The notes under the pieces: model-generated
What the model saw: the letters and a program-made list of their open reading frames with translations, nothing else
What the model was told of the DNA's origin: nothing
Databases searched by the model: none
Program-made: the position numbers and the translations under genes
Assembly (NCBI GenBank): GCA_910588005.1
Contig: CAJUQM010000052.1
Span: 1-13,495 of the forward strand
Length of the DNA stretch: 13,495 bases
Direction: 5' to 3'
From: an uncultured Oscillibacter sp.
Lineage (GTDB): Bacteria; Bacillota; Clostridia; Oscillospirales; Oscillospiraceae
Shown: in pieces, positions 8,154 to 13,495 of the stretch
Layout of the letters: every line of letters begins with the position of its first letter
Position numbering within the stretch: the stretch's first letter is position 1

Positions 8154-8297
8154 ATGGAACTCCAAGTCCTATTCCCCTTCCCGCCAAAGACACACCCGCC
8201 GCCGGTCTCCGCATTATAAATCTGGCAAAATTCTTCCCTTTTCAGATCGGCGTCCCTTACGCCATTTGTCAAAACTACTTACCAAAATATCTAAAGA

Positions 8298-8487
8298 GGG
8301 CATCCACCTTTCGGCCTTGTTTGAAAATTGGCAGAATGCCGGATTGAGACAGATTTTTTCGTCAGGCAAGGCGGTTTTCCGCAGGAATCCTGACGGATTT
8401 CAAGGAAAATCAACGAAGTCCTGGTGAAAAAGATGCCCGAGACGGCGTTTTGTCATTTTTCATACAAGGCCCAAAAGATGACTGCCC
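8298..8487 (-). promoter_or_regulatory. Large imperfect hairpin in the met operon leader
   Basis: The left arm 8313-8341 and right arm 8443-8471 are imperfect reverse complements: 24 of 29 positions are Watson-Crick pairs, three more are G-T wobbles, and two are T-T mismatches. Beyond a C-C mismatch the pairing goes on (TTT 8309-8311 with AAA 8473-8475; CATC 8301-8304 with GATG 8477-8480). Inside lies a second hairpin, TTCGTCAGG (8358-8366) with CCTGACGGA (8389-8397), which itself encloses GCGG-TTTT-CCGC (8371-8382). The whole lies between the promoter at 8512-8540 and the first met gene. It matches neither the SAM-I (S-box), cobalamin nor T-box consensus as far as I can read. It may be a leader RNA element or a dispersed palindromic repeat. 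Confidence 0.6.
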
Positions 8488-8511
8488 GACAAACTGAAAT
8501 TTATCGAATTG

Positions 8512-8540
8512 ATTATACCACAAGGCCTCTGGCGTATCAA
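8512..8540 (-). promoter_or_regulatory. Probable promoter of the met operon
   Basis: On the minus strand TTGATA (8535-8540), a 17-bp spacer and TATAAT (8512-8517) form a near-consensus promoter, with TGG just before the -10 (TGnTATAAT, extended -10). Transcription would start near 8505 and give a leader of about 350 nt before the ATG at 8153. A second TATAAT (8213-8218) lies nearer the gene but lacks a good -35, and a lone TTGACA (8267-8272) lacks a -10. Confidence 0.7.
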
Positions 8541-8544
8541 CCTG

Positions 8545-8750
8545 CTTTTACGGAAACTGCAGAGGCGGCATCCCAACGGCACTTTTTTAAGAGATAAAAT
8601 TTACGCCTCCTCCCCCCTTTTCAATACGGGCAAGATCCGGACGGGAAGCGGCGGGCAGCTTTCAAACTTCCGAATCCTGTGACGCGGAGTATTGTCTCCA
8701 TACAATCTTTTCTGAAATCCCGCCGTCATTTTCGCGGCCTCCGCCGCTCT
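8545..8750. other. Intergenic stretch between the divergent met and two-component promoters
   Basis: No gene or RNA is recognisable. The only structure seen nearby is the 7-bp inverted repeat GCCTCTG (8525-8531) / CAGAGGC (8560-8566), which overlaps the spacer of the met promoter and could be an operator. The stretch holds a pyrimidine-rich part (8605-8621) and nothing else distinctive. Confidence 0.4.
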
Positions 8751-8752
8751 CT

Positions 8753-8781
8753 TTGCGTTTCCGCCCCAAACATGCTATATT
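8753..8781 (+). promoter_or_regulatory. Possible promoter of the two-component/carboxypeptidase cluster
   Basis: TTGCGT (8753-8758), a 17-bp spacer and TATATT (8776-8781) stand 72 bp before the GTG start at 8853. Both boxes deviate from consensus, as often seen for promoters that need an activator such as the autoregulating response regulator they drive. Confidence 0.45.
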
Positions 8782-8852
8782 GGATTATGATGCAACAATG
8801 ATGGAACATAGCAGCAAACTGTAACGGACATGAATCACAAGAGGTGTACGCT

Positions 8853-9509
8853 GTGAACAAGATTTTGATTGCGGAGGATGAAGCTCCCATCGCTAATCTC
8901 ATCAAAACCGCCCTGGACGGCGCAGGATACCGCTGTGTCTGGGCGGCGGACGGGGCCGCCGCTGCGGACAAGCTGGAATCCCAACCCTTTGACCTGGCTC
9001 TGCTGGACATCATGCTGCCCAAGGCCAACGGGTATGAAGTCCTGGAATACTGCAAGCAGCTGGAGGTTCCCGTGATCTTCCTCACCGCCAAGGATCTGCT
9101 GGAGGACCGGGTGCGGGGACTGCGGCTGGGGGCGGAGGACTACATCGTCAAGCCCTTTGAGCTGATGGAACTGCTGGCCAGAGTGGAGACGGTTCTGCGC
9201 CGCTGCGGCAAAACGGGGCGGGTGCTCCTCCTGCCGCCGGATCTTGAGATCGACACCGCCAGCCGCATCGTGCGGCGGAGGGGGCAGGCCGTGGCTCTCA
9301 CGGCCAAGGAGTACGACCTCCTGCTTCTCTTTATGCAAAATAAAAACATCGCCCTGTACCGGGACCGGATCTACGAGCGGGTGTGGGGCGAGGAATTCCT
9401 GGGAGACAGCCGCACGGTGGACCTCCACATCCAGCGGATGCGAAAGAAGCTGGGGCTGGAAAACCGGCTGGTGGCGGTGTATAAAATTGGCTACCGGCTG
9501 GAGGCCTAG
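8853..9509 (+). CDS. OmpR/PhoB-family response regulator (VanR-like)
   Basis: A 218-residue DNA-binding regulator. The receiver domain (1-115) has the acidic pocket E8-D9, phosphoacceptor D52 in LALLDIMLP, T78 and K100 in VKPF. The C-terminal half (about 125-218) is a winged helix: LTAKEYDLLLLF, DRIYERVWG, DSRTVDLHIQRMRKKLG and the closing IGYRLEA are standard for the OmpR/PhoB group. I chose GTG 8853, giving MNKILIAEDE, with AAGAGGTG ending 6 nt before; the GTG at 8844 lies inside that ribosome site. The kinase gene begins 24 bp after the stop, so they form one transcription unit. VanR-like is inferred from the downstream carboxypeptidase, not from specific residues. Confidence 0.9.
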   Translation: MNKILIAEDEAPIANLIKTALDGAGYRCVWAADGAAAADKLESQPFDLALLDIMLPKANGYEVLEYCKQLEVPVIFLTAKDLLEDRVRGLRLGAEDYIVKPFELMELLARVETVLRRCGKTGRVLLLPPDLEIDTASRIVRRRGQAVALTAKEYDLLLLFMQNKNIALYRDRIYERVWGEEFLGDSRTVDLHIQRMRKKLGLENRLVAVYKIGYRLEA

Positions 9510-9533
9510 GCCTTCGCATCACGAGGAAACGCC

Positions 9534-10943
9534 ATGAAATTATTTTGGAAACTCTTTTGCAGCATGACCCTGATTACGGCGATGGCCTGCTCTGCCGGCG
9601 GCTACGCTTTGATCGACACGCAGTTCCGCGCTTCCTTGGAGCGGGAGGTCTCGGCGCTGTACGAGGAAAACGACCTTCTGCGTTACGCACTGGCCCAGGA
9701 GCTGACCTTCAATCCCCTGTACAGCCGCCAGGAACTGGCAAAGGCTGCCGGCGGCATCAGCATCTCCACCAGCCGGGGAGTCCTGGCCTTCCGGCTCAGC
9801 GGAGAAAGGGGAGAGATTCTGGGCGGCAGCGGCGTACTGCCGACGGAAAACGTCACACTATCCAACGCACTGCCCACCGGGCAGAGGGGGTGGACAATCG
9901 AGATCCTGCCGGACGGACGCACCGTCCTCCACGCCGCCAGTCCCCTGGCTCTGGAGGATGGGATCCTCTACTTGGAAAACTGCCGGGAAGTCAGCGAAAT
10001 ATTCGCCAGCCGTTCTGAACAGTACCAGAACTTTTTTGCCCTGATGCTGGTCCTGATCGGGACGGTGGGCGCACTGGCCCTGGTGGTATCCGCCATGCTG
10101 GTACGGCCTCTGAACCGCCTCTCCCACGCTGCCCGGCAGATGGCGGAGGGTGAATTGGACCAGCGGGTCACCGTCCGCGGGGACGATGAAATCGCCCAGC
10201 TGTCAGCGGACTTCAACGTAATGGCCCATCGCATCCAGCGGCAGGTTCAAGAGCTGAAAGCCGCCGCCCAGCGGCAGGAGGATTTCACCGGCAGCTTTGC
10301 CCACGAGATCAAGACGCCCCTGACCTCCATCATCGGCTATGCCGACCTGCTCCGCTCCCGGCCGGCCACAGAGGAACAGGTGCGCCAGAGCGCCGGATAC
10401 ATCTTCAACGAGGGACGGCGGCTGGAGTCCCTCAGCCGCAAGCTGATGGACCTGATTGTGCTGAACAAACACGACTTTCCGCTGCGCCCGGTGCCTCTGG
10501 ACGCGTTTTTAAACCGGGTGGGCGGCACTTTGCGGCCCTCTTTGGAACAGCAGGGGATTCGTCTCACCGTATGCGCCCAGGCGGCAACGGCGCTGATGGA
10601 GCCGGACCTGATGGAAACTGTCTGTTTGAATCTGCTGGATAATGCCCGCAAAGCCATAGAGACCGGCGGGGAGATCCTGATGGAGGGATTTTCTCAAGAG
10701 GACGGAACCCCCTGCATTCAGGTGACAGACAGCGGCAGGGGCATCCCCGCGGAGGATTTGAACCGGGTGACGGAGGCTTTCTACATGGTAGATAAATCCC
10801 GTTCCAGAACCCAGGGCGGCGCTGGGCTGGGGCTGGCGCTGTGCCGGCGAATCACGGAACTCCACGGCGGCACATTGGAGCTGGAGAGCAGTCCGGGACA
10901 GGGCACGGTGGTCCGCGTCCGCTTAAAGGGAGAAACTCTATGA
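9534..10943 (+). CDS. HAMP-containing sensor histidine kinase
   Basis: A 469-residue membrane kinase and partner of the preceding regulator. Membrane segments at about 8-28 and 167-190 enclose an extracellular sensor of roughly 138 residues with no recognised fold. A HAMP linker (about 190-242, with RPLNRLSHAARQMAEGELD and DDEIAQL) leads to the dimerisation helix with phosphoacceptor H257 in FAHEIKTPLTSI. The ATPase domain shows the N box with N370 in NLLDNARKA, G1 in DSGRGIP, the F box in AFYMVDKSRS and G2 in GGAGLGLAL. ATG 9534 has GAGG eight bases upstream. Its stop overlaps the start of the next gene by four bases (ATGA). The ligand cannot be read from the sequence; cell-wall stress is inferred from the carboxypeptidase in the cluster. 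Confidence 0.92.
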   Translation: MKLFWKLFCSMTLITAMACSAGGYALIDTQFRASLEREVSALYEENDLLRYALAQELTFNPLYSRQELAKAAGGISISTSRGVLAFRLSGERGEILGGSGVLPTENVTLSNALPTGQRGWTIEILPDGRTVLHAASPLALEDGILYLENCREVSEIFASRSEQYQNFFALMLVLIGTVGALALVVSAMLVRPLNRLSHAARQMAEGELDQRVTVRGDDEIAQLSADFNVMAHRIQRQVQELKAAAQRQEDFTGSFAHEIKTPLTSIIGYADLLRSRPATEEQVRQSAGYIFNEGRRLESLSRKLMDLIVLNKHDFPLRPVPLDAFLNRVGGTLRPSLEQQGIRLTVCAQAATALMEPDLMETVCLNLLDNARKAIETGGEILMEGFSQEDGTPCIQVTDSGRGIPAEDLNRVTEAFYMVDKSRSRTQGGAGLGLALCRRITELHGGTLELESSPGQGTVVRVRLKGETL

Positions 10944-11800
10944 AGCATTGGAAAAACTGGCTGCCCCCCATCCTCACCAGTCTGGTAGTACTGGCCCTGG
11001 CACTGCTGCCCCAGCGCCTGTCCGCCCTTCGGGACAAGACGCTTACCGGCGCTATCCACACCGAAGAGCTGCCCTCAGACAGCAATTTTCCCGCAAAACC
11101 GCCGGAACTGGCCCGGCGTCTGCAATTGCTGGCTCAGTATGTGGATTTTCCAGACACCCTTACCATTATTGGACAGGATCCGTCAGACAGCGTATTGGCG
11201 GAAAATACAGAGCGGGCACAAGAGGAATTAACGGCCCTGACGGAGGCCAAGGTTCTGCCGGAAAATTCGGATTTTGACAGCATCGAACTTTTTGCCAGCA
11301 AAGTCTATCTGCGGGACCAGTCTGACCTGTCCAGCGCAGGTTTTGTAAACTTGAGCGGATATGATCAAAGCCCCCGAGAGTACCCTTCCCTGGTTTTAGA
11401 CGATGAAACCGGGCTTCTGGTAAAACTGGAGATCATCTGGACTCGGAAAGACTCCCTGGACCCCGCGGCAATGGGAGAGGCCTTTCTAGAACGGCTGGGG
11501 CTGGAGTATCAGCTCACCGGCTGCAGCAATTCCTCTGCGGCCTGCTTCCGCCTGCTGAAAGTTCCGGTGCTGTATTGGGTTACGGCTGACCGTTATACCT
11601 TGCGCATCGAGCCTCAGCTGGACTGGGAGTCCATAATCTCCACCGGGAGTCTGCCCGGCTCCCAGGCAATTGCTACTGACTCCGATATCACCGGCCAACA
11701 GAGAACAATAGGTTTTTCGGATGGAAAACGCAGCTTGGCGGACACACCGCCCCAAGTCAACCGGCGACAGGCGCAAAAAACGGAAATGATGCCGTTTTGA
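10940..11800 (+). CDS. Unrecognised single-pass membrane protein between kinase and carboxypeptidase
   Basis: I do not recognise a family for this 286-residue protein. It starts at ATG 10940-10942, overlapping the kinase stop (ATGA), with AAAGGGAG upstream. A membrane or signal segment spans about residues 8-24 (PPILTSLVVLALALLPQ), with no lipobox cysteine, so the remaining 260 residues are probably outside the cell. That part is acidic and mixed in secondary structure; it includes VNLSGYDQ, SLVLDDETGLLVKLEIIW and YTLRIEPQLDW, which alternate polar and hydrophobic residues like beta strands. Two or three cysteines lie together (GCSNSSAAC) and could form a disulfide. Translational coupling to the kinase suggests an accessory sensor or modulator of the kinase, but this is inference. 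The last 30 residues are polar and look unstructured. Confidence 0.8.
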   Translation: MKHWKNWLPPILTSLVVLALALLPQRLSALRDKTLTGAIHTEELPSDSNFPAKPPELARRLQLLAQYVDFPDTLTIIGQDPSDSVLAENTERAQEELTALTEAKVLPENSDFDSIELFASKVYLRDQSDLSSAGFVNLSGYDQSPREYPSLVLDDETGLLVKLEIIWTRKDSLDPAAMGEAFLERLGLEYQLTGCSNSSAACFRLLKVPVLYWVTADRYTLRIEPQLDWESIISTGSLPGSQAIATDSDITGQQRTIGFSDGKRSLADTPPQVNRRQAQKTEMMPF

Positions 11801-11830
11801 TGGGAAAAGTTTTTGGAATTGATGGGAAAA
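11797..11830 (+). repeat. Two direct copies of TTGATGGGAAAA
   Basis: TTGATGGGAAAA occurs exactly at 11797-11808 and 11819-11830, start to start 22 bp, about two helical turns, across the end of the unknown membrane-protein gene and the gap before the carboxypeptidase gene. The spacing suits a response-regulator dimer, but no convincing -35/-10 pair was found just downstream (TTGACG at 11841-11846 lacks a good -10). Confidence 0.4.
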
Positions 11831-11896
11831 CGCGGCTATTTTGACGGGCACAATCTTTACCATGAGAGCAGATTTCAAAGATAAGGAGCTGTTCTT

Positions 11897-12844
11897 ATGT
11901 CTTCCAATCGTTCCTGCGTCCTAAAAGAACTTTCTCTCCCTGAGCGAGAATACCGCGTAGCCCCAGCCCGGTGCTGGGATGCGGAGCTAAAAAAACGGGA
12001 GCGCCGCACTCTTCCTCCACGGAGCCGGAGACGGGGCCTCTCTCCTCTGCCGCTCCTCTTGGCAGGGCTTGCGATGTTTGGCTGTGGATTTCTGCTGGGC
12101 CGCGCAGCCCTGGCCCGGGAACCTCTGGCGCCGGGAGACGGCGCCCCTGTCTCCGTTTTCTCCCAAGAGGGCAGCAGCCAGACAGAGGATCTGCCGCCGG
12201 AATTTCCCTCCAGTCAAGCAGCGTCCGGCTGGGCACCTCTGGGCCAGGAACCTGACAGCACCGCCATTTCCGCCGGTGATTGGAACCTGATTCTGGTGAA
12301 CCAGGAGTCCCCCCTGCCGGAGGACTTTTCCACACCGGATCTGACACAGCTGAGAAATGGTCATGCCATCGACAGCCGGGCCTATCCCGCCTTGCAAAGC
12401 ATGATGGACGCCGCCAGAGAGGAGGGGCTGCGTCCCCTGATCTGCTCGTCCTACCGCACTTGGGAAAAGCAGAAAGAGCTTTTTGACAACAAGGTCCAGA
12501 GGCTGCTGGCAGAGGGGTACAGCCAGACGGAGGCCGGGGAATACGCCGCCATGTGGGTGGCCCGCCCCGGTTCCAGCGAACATCAGACCGGTCTGGCGGT
12601 GGACATTGTGGATACTTCCTACCAGCTGCTGGACGAGGCGCAAGAGGATACAGCGGTTCAAAAATGGCTGATGGCTCACTGTGCCGAATACGGCTTTATC
12701 CTCCGCTACCCCACCGGCAAAAGCGCCCTGACCGGGGTAAACTACGAACCCTGGCATTACCGCTACGTGGGAACGGAAGCCGCGGAGGAGATCATGAGCC
12801 AGGGCCTCTGCCTGGAGGAATATCTCTCAGAACTTACCGGATGA
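11897..12844 (+). CDS. Membrane-anchored D-Ala-D-Ala carboxypeptidase, M15B family (VanY-like)
   Basis: This 315-residue zinc peptidase should remove the terminal D-Ala from peptidoglycan stem peptides outside the membrane. Residues 1-47 are a basic cytoplasmic tail, 48-70 a membrane anchor, about 71-135 a Ser/Gln/Pro-rich linker, and 136-310 the catalytic domain. Zinc and active-site motifs of family M15 are seen: SSYRTWEKQ, then H229 and D236 in SSEHQTGLAVDIVD, and E284 and H287 in YEPWHYRYVG. No lipobox is apparent in the anchor. ATG 11897 has AAGGAG eight bases before it. The gene lies 96 bp after the unknown membrane protein and ends just before a strong terminator, so it closes the cluster. 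VanX and D-Ala-D-Lac/D-Ser ligase genes are absent, hence a housekeeping or stress role is as likely as resistance. Confidence 0.9.
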   Translation: MSSNRSCVLKELSLPEREYRVAPARCWDAELKKRERRTLPPRSRRRGLSPLPLLLAGLAMFGCGFLLGRAALAREPLAPGDGAPVSVFSQEGSSQTEDLPPEFPSSQAASGWAPLGQEPDSTAISAGDWNLILVNQESPLPEDFSTPDLTQLRNGHAIDSRAYPALQSMMDAAREEGLRPLICSSYRTWEKQKELFDNKVQRLLAEGYSQTEAGEYAAMWVARPGSSEHQTGLAVDIVDTSYQLLDEAQEDTAVQKWLMAHCAEYGFILRYPTGKSALTGVNYEPWHYRYVGTEAAEEIMSQGLCLEEYLSELTG

Positions 12845-12851
12845 CATAAAC

Positions 12852-12883
12852 GGCGGGAGCGCACAGCACTGTGCGCTCCCGCC
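12852..12883. terminator. Strong hairpin terminator between convergent genes
   Basis: GGCGGGAGCGCACAG (12852-12866) is the exact complement of CTGTGCGCTCCCGCC (12869-12883), a 15-bp stem. On the plus strand it is followed after a short gap by ATATTTTTAT (12894-12903), and on the minus strand by GTTTATG. It lies between the carboxypeptidase stop (12844) and the hydantoinase stop (12900) and probably ends both transcripts. Confidence 0.8.
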
Positions 12884-12899
12884 TGTCACTTTGATATTT

Positions 12900-13495
12900 T
12901 TATAAAGCGCACTTTCCGCGGGCCATATAGCGCCCCTGAGGTGTCTCATCCAACACCTTTCCATTCTCCACAGCAAGGCTTCCCCGCAGCCACACCTGCC
13001 GGATGCCACCGGAGGTGACGAACCCCTCATAGGGATTATAATCCACATTGGCCACACAGTCCTCCGCCCGAATCACATGACTGGCGCCAGGGTCGTAGAC
13101 CACAAGATCCGCGTCGCTCCCCGGGCGGAGCACGCCCTTTCGCGGAAACAGGCCGTAGAGTTTTGCAGGATTCTCACACAGGGCCTTACACATCTGGGCC
13201 TCGGTAATGCGTTTGGTGGACACGCCGTAGGAATAGATCAGCTCACCGCGGGTCTCCACACCCGGAAGACCCCCGGGAATCTTGGTGAAGTCCTCGCGTC
13301 CGGCGTCTTTCTGGGCCAAGGTAAAAGAGCAGTGATCCGTGGAGACGGTCTGGATCTCCCCATGGCGCAGCGCCCGCCACAGGTCGTGCTGCTCCCATTT
13401 CTCCCGCAGCGGCGGGGCACAGACATACCGGGCAGCAGAGGAATAATCCGGATTGAAATACACACTGTTATCCAGCAGCAAATACTGCGGACAGG
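12900..13495 (-). CDS. hydA: Dihydropyrimidinase / D-hydantoinase, C-terminal part (cut by window edge)
   Basis: The frame is open to the window edge and the visible 197 residues are the C-terminal part of a cyclic amidohydrolase, which opens hydantoin or dihydropyrimidine rings. CPQYLLLD at the edge, STDHCSF with the metal/catalytic Asp, NPAKLYGLFPRKG, PGSDADLVVYDP and NPYEGF are hallmark segments of the D-hydantoinase/dihydropyrimidinase group (usually about 460 residues). The N-terminal HxH motif and the carbamylated lysine would be upstream, outside the window. The gene ends with TAA at 12900-12902 and converges on the carboxypeptidase gene. Substrate (dihydrouracil or substituted hydantoins) cannot be told from this portion. 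Confidence 0.9.
   Translation of the reverse strand, partial: CPQYLLLDNSVYFNPDYSSAARYVCAPPLREKWEQHDLWRALRHGEIQTVSTDHCSFTLAQKDAGREDFTKIPGGLPGVETRGELIYSYGVSTKRITEAQMCKALCENPAKLYGLFPRKGVLRPGSDADLVVYDPGASHVIRAEDCVANVDYNPYEGFVTSGGIRQVWLRGSLAVENGKVLDETPQGRYMARGKCAL

Noticed and set aside
8166..8300. Search for S-box, cobalamin box or T-box motif in the met leader
   Set aside because: No GGCAACC-type, GCCACTG-type or GGGTGGNACCGCG-type core could be read on the minus strand.
8853..12844. Complete glycopeptide-resistance operon
   Set aside because: No D-Ala-D-Lac or D-Ala-D-Ser ligase, no VanH and no VanX is present in the window.

Overview
The window looks like a chromosomal segment from a Gram-positive anaerobe of the Clostridia, most likely an Oscillospiraceae gut bacterium (Flavonifractor/Intestinimonas-like). 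The grounds are the fairly GC-rich coding sequence, strong AGGAGG-type ribosome binding sites, GTG starts, a MetH lacking its own activation domain, a YitJ-type fused methyltransferase/MTHFR, and a two-component cluster ending in a VanY-like carboxypeptidase. The taxonomic placement is inference; there is no rRNA or marker gene here.

Layout. (1) 1-1599: the right part of an IS3-family insertion sequence, decayed by two in-frame TAG stops and one frameshift; its left end lies outside the window. (2) 1750-2473: a well-promoted single gene for a YczE/YitT-type membrane protein. (3) 2474-3383: a gene-poor stretch holding a hairpin, a minus-strand relic of an anaerobic sulfatase-maturase SPASM domain, and a 19-bp perfect palindrome that probably terminates the met operon. 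(4) 8540 down to 3384, minus strand: a three-gene methionine operon encoding a stand-alone MetH activation-domain protein, a short cobalamin-dependent MetH, and a fused homocysteine methyltransferase/methylenetetrahydrofolate reductase. All three genes overlap end to start. A consensus minus-strand promoter lies about 360 nt upstream, so the transcript should carry a long leader containing a large imperfect hairpin. (5) 8753-12844, plus strand: OmpR-type response regulator, HAMP histidine kinase, an unrecognised single-pass membrane protein and a membrane-anchored M15 D,D-carboxypeptidase, an envelope-sensing cluster. (6) 12852-12883: a strong hairpin between convergent genes. (7) 12900-13495, minus strand: the C-terminal part of a dihydropyrimidinase/D-hydantoinase running off the window.

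Functionally, the met operon joins production of 5-methyl-THF (MTHFR domain) to B12-dependent methyl transfer to homocysteine (MetH), with repair of oxidised cobalamin supplied in trans. The two-component cluster probably senses cell-wall stress and trims D-Ala-terminated peptidoglycan stems; no ligase (VanA/B/C type) or VanX is present, so it is not a complete glycopeptide-resistance operon. The least explained items are the structured met leader and the unknown membrane protein between the kinase and the carboxypeptidase.
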